From contig NZ_JNWV01000020.1 in NCBI RefSeq assembly GCF_000716535.1, positions 284,853 to 348,852 of the forward strand: a stretch of DNA of 64,000 nt, given 5' to 3'. A model generated the notes under the pieces. The model was not told the origin of the DNA. It ran no database searches and saw only the letters and a program-made list of their open reading frames with translations. The stretch comes from Streptomyces flaveolus. Its GTDB lineage: Bacteria; Actinomycetota; Actinomycetes; Streptomycetales; Streptomycetaceae. The position numbers and the translations under genes were made by a program. Below, one piece after another: positions 15,738-23,899 of the stretch (positions are counted from its first letter, which is position 1; each line of letters begins with the position of its first letter).

Positions 15738-15992
15738 TCAGTCCTCCTCGCCCCGGTCGGCCCCGACGAGGGCCTCGACCACGTCCACGGCGCTGCCGTC
15801 GTGGTCGCTGCCGGCGGTGCCGCTGCCGGTCTGGAGGTTGGCCGCGCGATCGACTTCGAGCCAGGAGTCGGCGTGGGAGTTGTCGATCACGGTGATCAGG
15901 CTCCCGGACGCGACGGCGGGTACGGCGCCGGCTCCGAGGAGCACGGCGACGACCGCCGTGGCCATGCCGAGCCGCGGTACGGCACCGCTCAC
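15738..15992 (-). CDS. 84-aa exported protein coupled to the lyase gene
   Basis: GTG 15992 overlaps the stop of the upstream lyase gene by 4 nt (GTGA), implying translational coupling. The N-terminus (VSGAVPRLGMATAVVAVLLGAGAVPAVASG) is a signal peptide or membrane anchor. The mature part is ~55 residues, Asp/Ser/Gly-rich ('ITVIDNSHADSWLEVDRA') and ends GADRGEED. I do not recognise the family. An exported partner of a cytoplasmic TIM-barrel lyase is unusual. Confidence 0.55.
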   Translation of the reverse strand: MSGAVPRLGMATAVVAVLLGAGAVPAVASGSLITVIDNSHADSWLEVDRAANLQTGSGTAGSDHDGSAVDVVEALVGADRGEED

Positions 15993-16852
15993 ACGCCCAC
16001 ACCCTCGGGGGTGAGCCGCTCGCGCGCGATGTTGCGCTCCAGCAGGCTGGTGGAGGCCTTCACGCCGACGCCGCTCGCGGGGTCCACCTCCGGCAGCCGG
16101 CCGTCGGCCGCCTTCAGGCCGGCGAGCGCGGAGTCCATCGCCTCGTGCGCGGCGAACAGGCACGGGGTGCTGTAGATGGCGACGTCCACGCCTAGGTCGG
16201 ACAGTTCACCGAGGGACAACCGGGGCGACTTGCCGCCCGCGATCTGGTTGAACAGCAGCGGCTTGTCCCCGACGACCTCGCGGATCCGCTTGATCCACTC
16301 GACGCTGCGCACCCCGTCGACCAGCACCACGTCGGCGTCGGTGGCCGCCAGCCGCTCGGCGCGGTGCAGGATGTCGTGCTCGTCGGTGGCGTCCGTGCGG
16401 GCGACGACGACCAGGTCCTTGCGGGTCTCCAGGACCTTGTGCAGCTTCTCCAGGTATTCCTCCAGGGGCAGCACCTGCTTCCCGTCGGCGTGGCCGCAGC
16501 GGCGGGGCCGCTTCTGGTCCTCCAGGATCACCCCGGAGGCACCGATGCGCTCCAGTCCCTCGACGACGTGACAGGCGACCTCGGGGTCGACGTACCCGTC
16601 GTCGATGTCGACCAGCAGGTGGTGGTGGGGGAACGCGCCGCGCAGGCGCTGGACGAAGGCCACCATGTCGGGCCAGGCGATGAATCCGATGTCCGGCAGT
16701 CCGTAGTACGAGGCCGCGAAGCCGAAGCCCGATACGAACATGCCGTCGTAGTGCTTGGCCGCGATCGACGCCGAGTACATGTCGTACACGCCGATCAGCG
16801 GTGTGGTTCCGGGACCGGCGATGCGTTCGCGCAGCTTATTACCGTAGGTCAA
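15989..16852 (-). CDS. Isocitrate lyase/PEP mutase-superfamily lyase
   Basis: A 287-aa TIM-barrel enzyme. 'LLVDIDDGY' holds the Mg-binding acidic residues, 'VILEDQKRPRRCGHADGK' is the active-site loop with the catalytic Cys in the K/R-R-C-G-H motif shared by isocitrate, methylisocitrate and dimethylmalate lyases, and 'VVVARTDA' and 'FNQIAGGKSPRLSL' follow. The K-x-N-S PEP-mutase signature is absent, so a C-C lyase is more likely than a phosphonomutase. The start is TTG 16852: no better codon fits and a strong SD AGGAGGAG lies 8 nt upstream. Overlaps the small exported-protein gene by 4 nt. Confidence 0.82.
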   Translation of the reverse strand: MTYGNKLRERIAGPGTTPLIGVYDMYSASIAAKHYDGMFVSGFGFAASYYGLPDIGFIAWPDMVAFVQRLRGAFPHHHLLVDIDDGYVDPEVACHVVEGLERIGASGVILEDQKRPRRCGHADGKQVLPLEEYLEKLHKVLETRKDLVVVARTDATDEHDILHRAERLAATDADVVLVDGVRSVEWIKRIREVVGDKPLLFNQIAGGKSPRLSLGELSDLGVDVAIYSTPCLFAAHEAMDSALAGLKAADGRLPEVDPASGVGVKASTSLLERNIARERLTPEGVGV

Positions 16853-16946
16853 GGTCCGGCTCCTCCTGTGGGTGGGTGACGCGGGGCGGGAAGGGGAGGC
16901 CGCCGCGTCTCGACGCCCTTTGCCAAGACAAGAGCATCTCTAGATA

Positions 16947-16956
16947 GTCACGTGAC
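16947..16956. promoter_or_regulatory. Palindrome upstream of the lyase gene
   Basis: GTCACGTGAC is a perfect 10-bp palindrome 95 bp before the TTG start, flanked by the AT-richer ATCTCTAGATA. It may be an operator in the promoter of the lyase gene. Confidence 0.35.
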
Positions 16957-17014
16957 CTTCCTCCTACGCCAGCTTTACTCACCCCAACGGCGCAATCGGT
17001 TCACCGCAGAAACG

Positions 17015-17671
17015 TCACTGAGTGGGCGTTGCCGCCCAGGTGAGACCCCCGCCCAGGTGGGCCAGGAAGACCGGGTCGCGGTAGGCGTCGACGGCGTGAC
17101 CGAGGGCCGTGTAGAACACGCGTCCGCCTCCGGGACCCCGCTCGTAGCACCAGGCCAGCGGATGGTCCGCACCCATCCCGCCGCCGTCGTACGACGTCTC
17201 GTCGGCGCGCAGCAGCACGCGTGCCCCGCCGCGCGGGGCATGGTCGAAGTCGTACCACTCGTCGGTGAACTCCCACACGGGCGGCAGCTCCCGGGTGGCG
17301 GGGTGGCCGGGGTCCGCGACGAGGGCCCGGCCCGGCTGGTGGGCGGGGTGCCGGGTGAAGCGGGCGCCGAGCAGTTCGCCGTAGTACGGCCACCCGTACT
17401 CGGTGCAGGCCGCCGCGTGCACCCCGGCGAAGCCCCCGCCCGACCGGACGTACCGCGCCAGCCGCTCGCGCCCGGCCGGGGTCAGCACGTCCCCGCTGGT
17501 GGAGAGGAAGACCACGGCCGCGAACCCGTCCAGCGGCCGTTCGAGGTCCGCGGGGTCCTCGGTGTGCTCGACGGCGAACCGGCCCAGCGCCCGCACGGCG
17601 GCGACCGCGTCCGGGATGGAGTCGTGGCGGTAGTCGGCGGTACGGGTGTAGAGGAGGAGACGAGGAGGCAT
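17015..17671 (-). CDS. ThuA-like domain protein
   Basis: A 218-aa protein of the ThuA (trehalose-utilisation) glutamine-amidotransferase-like fold: 'YRHDSIPDAV' near the start, 'VVFLSTSGDVLTPAGRERLARYVRSGGGFAGVHAA', 'EFTDEWYDF' and a final 'GRVFYTALGHAVDAYRDP'. The usual role is in sugar or polyol metabolism; the biochemical reaction is unproven. ATG 17671 is used because a TAGAGT -10 box lies 8 nt upstream (leaderless); the ORF could be extended to 17764 but the extra residues look non-coding. Confidence 0.85.
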   Translation of the reverse strand: MPPRLLLYTRTADYRHDSIPDAVAAVRALGRFAVEHTEDPADLERPLDGFAAVVFLSTSGDVLTPAGRERLARYVRSGGGFAGVHAAACTEYGWPYYGELLGARFTRHPAHQPGRALVADPGHPATRELPPVWEFTDEWYDFDHAPRGGARVLLRADETSYDGGGMGADHPLAWCYERGPGGGRVFYTALGHAVDAYRDPVFLAHLGGGLTWAATPTQ

Positions 17672-17679
17672 GCCACGGG

Positions 17680-17685
17680 ACTCTA
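17680..17685 (-). promoter_or_regulatory. -10 box TAGAGT for leaderless thuA-like gene
   Basis: Complement of ACTCTA, 8 nt before ATG 17671; no SD present. Confidence 0.5.
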
Positions 17686-17760
17686 GGCGCGGGCGCGACG
17701 GCCCGGCAGGGCGGTCCGTCGCACCCCGGCTCCACGCCGCCGGGTCACGGGACGTTCCGC

Positions 17761-18333
17761 TCAACCGCCTTCGCCCACGCTGTTGTCGGGCGCTCCGTCG
17801 CCGTACGACGGCAGGTCCCCGCGCCGCACCGGTGCCGTCGCCGTGCGGGGCGGCGGCAGGAGCGCGGCGAGTTCCGCCGGTTCGGGGCGGTGGACGGCGT
17901 CCGCGGCGCTGCGGAGCACGTCGGCCGCGACCTTCTCGCCGCTGATCCGCACCACCTGGCCCTTCGCCGGTGCCAGGCAGGCGTAGCCCTCCGGGCAGTC
18001 GGCGGCGCTGCCCCGCTCGGCGTAGAGGTGGAGCACGGCGCCGTTCTTCGCCCAGTACGCGGCGGAGAAGCCGTCGTCCCCGTTCACGCCGATCGACTGC
18101 TGCGCGAGCGTGAATCCCGGTACGTCGGTGACGTAGACGAGTTCGGGCGCGATGCCCAACGCGCGCAGCCGGTCGTCCATGTCGGCGCGCTGAACGTCCG
18201 GGGACGCCGGCTCCCGGGCGTCACCGGACGCCGACGCCCGGGCATCGCCGGTGTCCGCCTTCTCGGTGCCGCATGCCGTGAGCAGCGCGGGGAGGAGCAG
18301 GAGCAGCGGCAGGGCGCGTGCGGTACGGATCAT
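17761..18333 (-). CDS. Putative lipoprotein
   Basis: A 190-aa protein. MIRTARALPLLLLLPALLTAC is a lipoprotein signal with lipobox LLTAC (Cys ~21). A charged linker follows, then a ~100-residue domain ('YVTDVPGFTLAQQSIGVNGDDGFSAAYW', 'ADCPEGYACLAPAKGQVVRISGEKV') and a Pro/Arg-rich tail. Expected on the outer face of the membrane. Family not recognised; it resembles small membrane lipoproteins common in Streptomyces. Divergent from the VOC gene at 18395. Confidence 0.7.
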   Translation of the reverse strand: MIRTARALPLLLLLPALLTACGTEKADTGDARASASGDAREPASPDVQRADMDDRLRALGIAPELVYVTDVPGFTLAQQSIGVNGDDGFSAAYWAKNGAVLHLYAERGSAADCPEGYACLAPAKGQVVRISGEKVAADVLRSAADAVHRPEPAELAALLPPPRTATAPVRRGDLPSYGDGAPDNSVGEGG

Positions 18334-18380
18334 GCGCCCATGGTGCCGCACGGGCGTTCCCGGGGACGGTCCCGATCCCG

Positions 18381-18386
18381 TAACCT
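18381..18386 (+). promoter_or_regulatory. -10 box TAACCT for leaderless VOC gene
   Basis: TAACCT ends 8 nt before ATG 18395 with no SD between. Confidence 0.5.
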
Positions 18387-18394
18387 CCTGCGCG

Positions 18395-19027
18395 ATGAAC
18401 GCGATTCCGCCACTGCTGGACCATCTCGTCCTGGCCACACCCGACTTGGGCGCGACGGTCGCCGAGTTCGCGCGGCGGACCGGAGTCGCTCCGGCGCCCG
18501 GCGGGGTGCACGTCGGACTGGGTACGCGCAACCACCTGGTGGGCCTTGGCGGCCGGAGCTACCTGGAGATCCTGGGGCCCGATCCGGAGCAGCCCGAGCC
18601 GGCCGGGCCGCGGCCGTTCGGCGTCGACCGGCTGGCCGAGCCGACGGTGCTGACCTGGGCGATCAGCCCGCCCGACCTGGACGCGGCGATCGCCGGGGCG
18701 CGGGCGCGGGGCCATGACCCGGGCCCGGTACGGCCGATGAGCCGCCGCACCCCGGACGGCACCCTGCTGCGGTGGCGGCTGACCGACGCCGGCCCCGGGG
18801 AGGCGGGGGGCCTGGTGCCGTTCCTCATCGACTGGGGCGACTCCCCGCACCCGGCCGACTCGGGACTGCCGGTCACCCCGCTGCTGGCGGTGTCGGCCTC
18901 GGCGCCCGACCCGGCCCGGGTGCGCGGTCCGCTGTCGGCCCTGGGCACCTCGCTGACGCTCACCACGGGTCCGTTCGCGCTCTCCTTCACCGTGGACACC
19001 CGGAACGGACCGGTCACCTTCGGCTGA
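18395..19027 (+). CDS. Glyoxalase-like (VOC superfamily) protein
   Basis: A 210-aa protein with the start 'LLDHLVLATPDLGATVAEFARRTGV' and 'GTRNHLVGLGGRSYLEILGPDPEQP', matching the Glyoxalase_3/VOC family. The His and Glu of these strands would be metal ligands. Function unknown; members are often fused or adjacent to catabolic enzymes. Leaderless start at ATG 18395. Its stop codon is immediately followed by a truncated LysR reading frame. Confidence 0.8.
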   Translation: MNAIPPLLDHLVLATPDLGATVAEFARRTGVAPAPGGVHVGLGTRNHLVGLGGRSYLEILGPDPEQPEPAGPRPFGVDRLAEPTVLTWAISPPDLDAAIAGARARGHDPGPVRPMSRRTPDGTLLRWRLTDAGPGEAGGLVPFLIDWGDSPHPADSGLPVTPLLAVSASAPDPARVRGPLSALGTSLTLTTGPFALSFTVDTRNGPVTFG

Positions 19028-19887
19028 CTCCGGGTCGCCGCCGCGTCGCCCTCACCTCGCTCGGCCGGCAGTTGCGCGCCGACCTGGAACCGCACCACCG
19101 TGCGATCGAAGCCGCCCTGGAGCGGGCCGCCGCCGCCGCGCGTGGTGTCGACACCGTGCTGCATGTCGGCTTCTCCAACCCGCTGACCGGCGAGATCGTG
19201 ATGAAGGCGACCGAGGCACTGCGCGTCAGCCACCCCGGGCTCGCCGTGGAGATCTGTGAGGTGCCGCTCGCCGATCCGTACGGCCAGTTGCGCAAGGGCG
19301 AGTTCGACCTGCAGCTCGTCGAACTGCCCGTGCGTGAGGTGGATCTGGGCGAGGGCCCGACGCTCCTCGCGGAGGAACGCGTCCTCGCGATCGGCTCGGC
19401 GCATCCGTTCGCCGCCCGGGACTCGCTGTCCTTGGAAGACCTGACCGACGTACCGCTGCTCACGATCGTCGGCGACCTTCCCGACTACTGGCTCGAACAC
19501 CACGTCCCGGCCCACGCACCGAGCGGCCGGCCGATCGCCCGCGGCCCCGGCATGACCAACATGCAGGAGGCGTTGATGCTGGTCGCCGCCGGCAAGGGCG
19601 CGTTGCTCGCACCCGCGCACACGGCTCTGTACCACGCCCGCCCCGGTGTCGCCTACGTTCCCCTCGCGGACGCGGAGCCGACCGGCTACGGCCTGGTGTG
19701 GCGGGCCGGACACGCCACCGGCGCGGTGCAGGCCTTCGCCGGAGCCGCCCGCGAGGCCGCGAGGGCCTTGGCGCAGCAAACTCCCGGGGCCGCGGTACCC
19801 GGGGCCGCACGCGCGACGCGCGCTCACCCGAACCCGACGGCGCCCTCACCGCCCGCCATATTTGAACACGTTCAATTGCGCGCCTAG
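19024..19887 (+). pseudogene. LysR-family regulator lacking its DNA-binding domain
   Basis: From 19024 the frame reads LTPGRRRVALTSLGRQLRADLEPHH..., the end of a LysR wing plus linker helix, and continues with a complete substrate-binding domain ('VLHVGFSNPLTGEIVMKA', 'DLQLVELPV', 'LTIVGDLPDYW', 'ALMLVAAGKGALLAP') to the stop at 19887. The first ~60 residues (the helix-turn-helix) are absent: their place is taken by the VOC gene, whose TGA overlaps the first preserved codons. No convincing start codon with an SD precedes it. Probably a 5'-deleted pseudogene; a stand-alone sensor domain is less likely. Confidence 0.65.
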
Positions 19888-19890
19888 TAT
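19862..19890 (+). promoter_or_regulatory. Promoter with overlapping operator, DUF817 gene
   Basis: TTGAACACGTTCAA (19862-19875) is a perfect 6-bp inverted repeat with a 2-bp centre. Its first half TTGAAC doubles as a -35 box, 17 bp before the -10 TAGTAT (19885-19890). A repressor bound here would block RNA polymerase. No regulator is adjacent; the LysR remnant may have been an earlier neighbour. Confidence 0.55.
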
Positions 19891-19922
19891 CGGGGCCCTC
19901 GCTGTCGCGCGAAGGAGGGGGC

Positions 19923-20786
19923 ATGCGCAACGAGGAGAGGTCCGCCGCGCGCGGGATCCGGCACGGGCTCGGTCAACTGGTGCGGTTCGGGGTGGTCCAG
20001 GCCCGCGCCTGCGCCTTCGCCGTGGCGCTGCTGACCGGAATCGGCGCCTCCCGGCTGCTGCCCCCGCTGCCCGTGGCGCGCTACGACCTGGTCCTCGTCT
20101 ACGGCGTGCTGCTCACCCTCGTCGCCCGCCAGTTGGGCTGGGAGACCCGGCGGGACACCGCCGTGATCGCCGTCTGCCATGTGCTGGGGCTGCTGTTCGA
20201 ACTGGTCAAGGTGCGCCTGGGGTCGTGGAGTTACCCCGAGGACGCCCTCACCAAGGTCGCCGGAGTACCGCTGTACGGCGGCTTCATGTACGCGGCGGTC
20301 GCCAGTTACGTGTGCCGGGCCCGGCGGCTGATGCGGTTGCGGTACACCCGATACCGCGCCGCCGCCACGACCCTGGTGGCCGCCGCCGTCTACCTCAACT
20401 TCTTCACCCACCACTGGATACCGGACCTGCGCTGGCCGCTCGCGGTGGCGATGACCGCCGCGACCGCCGGGACCTGGGTGGGTTTCAGCGTGGGCGCCCA
20501 CCGCTACCGCATGCCGCTCGCCGTCGGCTTCGTGCTGATCGGCTTCTTCCTGTGGGTCGCCGAGAACGCCGCCACCTATGCGGGCGCCTGGAGCTACCCG
20601 CAACAGCTCGGCGGCTGGCAGCCGGTGCCCCTGACCAAGTTCGGCGCCTGGTCCCTGCTGATCAGCGTGACGTTCGTACTCGTCGAACACCTCGGCACGG
20701 CCGGCCGGGGCCGCCGCGCGGGCCGCCCGGGGCCGAGCCCGCGGCCGTGCCCGCCGCCGGTGTCCGATTCCTTCAAGACCGGCTGA
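19923..20786 (+). CDS. DUF817 family integral membrane protein
   Basis: A 287-aa polytopic membrane protein with about seven or eight spans: 'ACAFAVALLTGIGASRLL', 'LVLVYGVLLTLVARQLGW', 'VIAVCHVLGLLFELVKV', 'LYGGFMYAAVASYVC', 'AATTLVAAAVYLNFF', 'VAMTAATAGTWVGF', 'PLAVGFVLIGFFLWVAENAA' and 'WSLLISVTFVLVEHL'. Conserved segments GSWSYPE, PLYGGFMYAAV, NFFTHHW and ENAATYAGAW match DUF817, whose function is unknown. SD GAAGGAGGG precedes ATG 19923. The Pro/Arg-rich C-terminal tail is probably cytoplasmic. Confidence 0.85.
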   Translation: MRNEERSAARGIRHGLGQLVRFGVVQARACAFAVALLTGIGASRLLPPLPVARYDLVLVYGVLLTLVARQLGWETRRDTAVIAVCHVLGLLFELVKVRLGSWSYPEDALTKVAGVPLYGGFMYAAVASYVCRARRLMRLRYTRYRAAATTLVAAAVYLNFFTHHWIPDLRWPLAVAMTAATAGTWVGFSVGAHRYRMPLAVGFVLIGFFLWVAENAATYAGAWSYPQQLGGWQPVPLTKFGAWSLLISVTFVLVEHLGTAGRGRRAGRPGPSPRPCPPPVSDSFKTG

Positions 20787-20798
20787 CCGGCCGCCGCC

Positions 20799-20804
20799 TA
20801 CGGT
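20799..20804 (+). promoter_or_regulatory. -10 box TACGGT for leaderless VOC gene
   Basis: TACGGT ends 6 nt before ATG 20811; no SD. Confidence 0.4.
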
Positions 20805-20810
20805 GGCCGC

Positions 20811-21215
20811 ATGACCGTACGATTCGCCGTGATCGGCCTGGTCGCCTCCGACCTGGCCGCCTCGCTCGCCTTCTACCGCCGCCTCGGGCTGGTCTTCCCC
20901 GACGGGGCCGAGGACCAGCCCCATGTCGAGGCCGAACTGCCCGGCGGGCTGGTGCTCGCCCTGGACACCGAGGAGACCATCCGCTCGTTCCACCCCGGCT
21001 GGCGGCCACCGGCCGGCGGAGGGCGGGTCGCGCTCGCCTTCCGCTGCGACTCCCCCGCCGAGGTCGACGCCCGCTACGAGGAGCTGGTGGCCGCCGGTCA
21101 CCACGGGGAACTCAAGCCGTGGGACGCCTTCTGGGGACAGCGGTACGCCACCGTGCACGACCCCGACGGCAACGCGGTCGAGCTGTTCGCCCCGCTACCC
21201 GCGCCCGGCGAGTAG
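20811..21215 (+). CDS. VOC-family (glyoxalase/bleomycin-resistance-type) protein
   Basis: A 134-aa single-module VOC protein: 'RFAVIGLVASDLAASLAFYRRLGL' start, 'GRVALAFRCDSPAEVDARYEELVAAGH' in the middle, and the end 'WGQRYATVHDPDGNAVELFAPLP' with the conserved DPDGN-x-x-E strand. Such proteins are metal-dependent lyases, isomerases or drug-binding proteins. It starts 24 nt after the DUF817 stop but has its own leaderless-type promoter. Its 3' end overlaps the convergent AraC gene by 21 nt. Confidence 0.82.
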   Translation: MTVRFAVIGLVASDLAASLAFYRRLGLVFPDGAEDQPHVEAELPGGLVLALDTEETIRSFHPGWRPPAGGGRVALAFRCDSPAEVDARYEELVAAGHHGELKPWDAFWGQRYATVHDPDGNAVELFAPLPAPGE

Positions 21216-21896
21216 TTCCCCGAGCGGCATCCCCGCCAGCTCCCGCACCTCCCGCGCCAGATGGGGCTGGTCCGCGTAGCCCGCGCGGACCGCCGTCTCC
21301 GCGTACGGCGTCCCGGAGCGGGCCAGGGCCAGCGCCCGCTGGAGACGCAGGATGCGGGCCAGGGTCTTCGGGCCGTAACCGAACGCGGTCAGGCAGTGGC
21401 GGTGCAACCGGCGTTCGCCGAGGCCCAGTTCGGCGGCCGTCGCGGCCACTGTGCGGCCCGCGTCCAGGCACTCCACCACCCGGCGCAGCAGCGGGTCCGG
21501 CCCTCCCGTCTCCGTCGCCAGGTCGAGGGCGATGTCCTCCAGTGCGCCTGCCGGGTCCGGGGCCGCCGCGACCCGGTCGCACAGCCGGCGGGCTCTGGCG
21601 GCGGGCCAGAGGTCCGCCAACTCGACGCGGAGATCGCGCAGTTCATGCGCCGGGACGCCGAGCAGCGCGGGCGCGGCGCCGGGGAAGAAGCGGATGCCCG
21701 CCCAGGTACGCGCCGGGCCCTCGGGGAGATAGGGGCGCGTGTCGGGACCGGCTACCAGCAGCCGCCCCTCGGTCCACAGCAGATCCATGCACCCGTCGGG
21801 CAGCACGGGCCGGGCACCGGCACCGGCACCGGCACCGGCCGGGGAGTTCGTCCACACGACCGCACCGGCCAACCGGGACACCCGCTCCACGTACAC
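21195..21896 (-). CDS. AraC-family transcriptional regulator (DUF6597-like N-terminus)
   Basis: A 233-aa regulator. The N-terminal half ('RPVLPDGCMDLLWTEGRLLVAGPDT', 'WAGIRFFPGAAPALLGVPAHEL') is the sensing domain common in Streptomyces AraC proteins. The C-terminal ~95 residues carry two HTHs ('TVAATAAELGLGERRLHRHC', 'YAETAVRAGYADQPHLAREVREL'). GTG 21896 follows a TACGCT -10 box by 7 nt, so it is taken as a leaderless start; the frame stays open far upstream but through the repeat array. Convergent with the VOC gene, which may be its target. Confidence 0.85.
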   Translation of the reverse strand: MYVERVSRLAGAVVWTNSPAGAGAGAGARPVLPDGCMDLLWTEGRLLVAGPDTRPYLPEGPARTWAGIRFFPGAAPALLGVPAHELRDLRVELADLWPAARARRLCDRVAAAPDPAGALEDIALDLATETGGPDPLLRRVVECLDAGRTVAATAAELGLGERRLHRHCLTAFGYGPKTLARILRLQRALALARSGTPYAETAVRAGYADQPHLAREVRELAGMPLGELLAGRG

Positions 21897-21903
21897 GTCA
21901 GCC

Positions 21904-21909
21904 AGCGTA
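21904..21909 (-). promoter_or_regulatory. -10 box TACGCT for leaderless AraC gene
   Basis: Complement of AGCGTA, 7 nt before GTG 21896. Confidence 0.45.
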
Positions 21910-21999
21910 CGCCGCCCACGGTGCCCGTGCGGGGCCTCCGCGGTGGGGTCGGCATGGTGGGCCGGCGTGATCACCCCCGCCACCGCACGGCCTGAGTGA

Positions 22000-22640
22000 C
22001 GAGCCGGGAGGGGCGAGCACACCGAGCGGCTCGCCGCCGAATGCCGGCCCGGGAAGGTGAGGGCCGCCGGGGTGGCCTGCCGAGGGCGAGGGGGCACGGG
22101 TGGAGCCGTCGTCGAATGACGGGCCGAGGAGGCCAGGGCACAGGAGGCGGGCCGCCGCAGGGGGGCCTGTCGAGGGCGACGAGGCACGGGTGGAACCGCC
22201 GCCGAATGACGGACCGGAAGGTGAGGGCGCCGCCGAGCGGGATCGCCACCGGGTGGCAAACCAAGAAGGCGACCGCACGCGCGCAGACCGGCGCCGAGTG
22301 ACGGGCCGAGGAGGCCAGGGCACAGGAGGCGGGCCGCCGCAGGGGGCCTGTCGAGGGCGGCGAGGGCACGGGTGGAGCCGTCGCCGAATGACGGACCGGA
22401 AGGTGAGGGCGCCGCCGAGCGGGATCGCCACCGGGTGGCAAACCAGGAAGGCGACCGCACGCGCACGTGGCCGGTGCCGAGTGACGGGCCGAGGGGCCGG
22501 GTCGCCTCCGGGGTGGCAAACCGGAAGACGAGCTCACGCGCGCATGGCCGGCGCCGAGTGACGGGCCGAGGAGGCCAGGGCACACGGACCGGGCCGCCGC
22601 AGGGGGCCTGTCGAGGGCGACGAGGCACGGGTGGAACCGC
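22000..22640. repeat. Imperfect tandem repeat array, ~90-bp period
   Basis: The core GCCGARTGACGGRCCG and variants recur at about 22036, 22111, 22201, 22293, 22383, 22476 and 22553 (spacing 75-93 bp). Longer blocks repeat nearly identically: 22211-22282 with 22393-22465, and 22119-22178 with 22301-22360. The ORFs crossing it on both strands are low-complexity Pro/Arg or Gly/Arg translations without codon-bias support. I see no gene between 21910 and 22659; this array fills it. Confidence 0.75.
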
Positions 22641-22659
22641 CGCCCGGGCGGTTCGGCCG

Positions 22660-23385
22660 TCAGCTTGGATGCGCGGACGCCGGGGAGGGTCCGCCTCCGT
22701 GTGCCGTCGTCGGTGCCGGGGTCCCGAACAGGGGCAGGGCGTGGCGGGTGCGGAAGCGGCGGGCGTAGACGGCGGTGGCCCCGGCGGTCAGGCCCAGCAG
22801 GAACAGCGAGAGGGCGCGGTCCAGCAGCGGCACCGTGTCGGTCGGCAGAGTCGCGGCGGCGACCGAGCTGACGGCGCCGTCGAGGAGCTGCTCGGTCCCC
22901 CACAGCGAAGTGAGGACACGCAGCGCTCGGCGGAAGGGGGCGCTGTCCTGCCAGATCCCGTCCCGTGCGCGGGCCGCGCCTCCCCTGTGCAGTCGCTGTC
23001 CCATCTGGAAGGCCAGGGGTCTGCGGGTGAACGCGGTGCCGAGCGCCCAGGCGCCGACCGCGAGGGACAGCGCCGCGTTCTTGAACAGCAGGACGCGGGG
23101 GCCGCCGCCGATCAAGGACACCAGCGCGGCGGCGGCCAGCAGGACCGTGAAGAACAGGTCCACGCCGTCGATCCGGCGGTGCCGGGCCGCGCCGGCCAGC
23201 AGACGCAGGGCCGGTGGCGCACCGCCCAGCAGGAGGGCCGAGGTCTGGCCGGCGCCGAGTGCCCGGGCCGCGTAGTAGACGAGGAGCGGGAGGAGGATGT
23301 CCACGGCGAGGGAGAGCAGGGGACCGCGAGCGGTTCCGGGTGACCTCGGAGGGCCGGCCGACTCGGCGGACGCGGACCCGTGCAT
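22660..23385 (-). CDS. VC0807-family membrane protein
   Basis: A 241-aa membrane protein from ATG 23385. 'LLSLAVDILLPLLVYYAARALGAGQTSALLLGGAPPALRLL' and 'RRIDGVDLFFTVLLAAAALVSLIGGGPRVLLFKNAALSLAVGAWALG' followed by 'RPLAFQMGQRL' is the VC0807 pattern of about six spans; function unknown. The frame is open upstream to 23790, but that stretch is Gly/Arg/Ser low complexity and I doubt it is translated. No clear SD precedes 23385, so the start is uncertain. Confidence 0.7.
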   Translation of the reverse strand: MHGSASAESAGPPRSPGTARGPLLSLAVDILLPLLVYYAARALGAGQTSALLLGGAPPALRLLAGAARHRRIDGVDLFFTVLLAAAALVSLIGGGPRVLLFKNAALSLAVGAWALGTAFTRRPLAFQMGQRLHRGGAARARDGIWQDSAPFRRALRVLTSLWGTEQLLDGAVSSVAAATLPTDTVPLLDRALSLFLLGLTAGATAVYARRFRTRHALPLFGTPAPTTAHGGGPSPASAHPS

Positions 23386-23899
23386 CCTGTGTGCCTGGTC
23401 CGCCCCACCGATGCCGCCGCTCCCGGCCGCCGCGGCCACCCCGGTCGTGCCGCTCCTTCCGGACCTCCCGGCCGCCCTTCCGGCGTCGCTCCTCCCGACC
23501 CCGGCGTCCGCGCCCGCCTCGCCCGCCCTCCTCGTCGTACCACTGCGTCCCGTGTGCCCCGCCAGATCCGCCACGTCCGCTGCCTCCTCGCCCGGTGCCG
23601 AAAGCCGTGCCGGGCGGCGTGGCGAACGACTGCGTTGCCCGGCTGTCCGCTGGGGCCGGACGCCTCCGGCCTGCGCATTCACGACATTCACGCTAGGCGC
23701 GGACCGGTGCCCGCGGATCGGCGCAGGGGTGGAGTGCCGGGTGGACATTCCGGGGACAAGCGAAGCCGCCTTCTCCACCGCAGGGTCCACACCCGCGGGT
23801 GGAGACGGTCACGACGGGACGGGGAGACACGACGGGGCGGGGAGAGCCGCTCCCGGCGTCAGTCGATCGCAGCGCTCAGCCGACCGGTCGGCCGGACGG

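Noticed and set aside
21897-22628. N-terminal extension of the AraC gene through the repeat array
   Set aside because: The extension only translates the tandem repeats; a good leaderless promoter and family-like N-terminus lie at 21896.
22000-22640. CRISPR array
   Set aside because: Period of ~90 bp, repeats imperfect and spacers themselves repeated; no cas genes.
23386-23790. N-terminal extension of the VC0807 protein
   Set aside because: Gly/Arg/Ser-rich low complexity, not found in the family as I know it; retained only as a note because no SD supports 23385 either.
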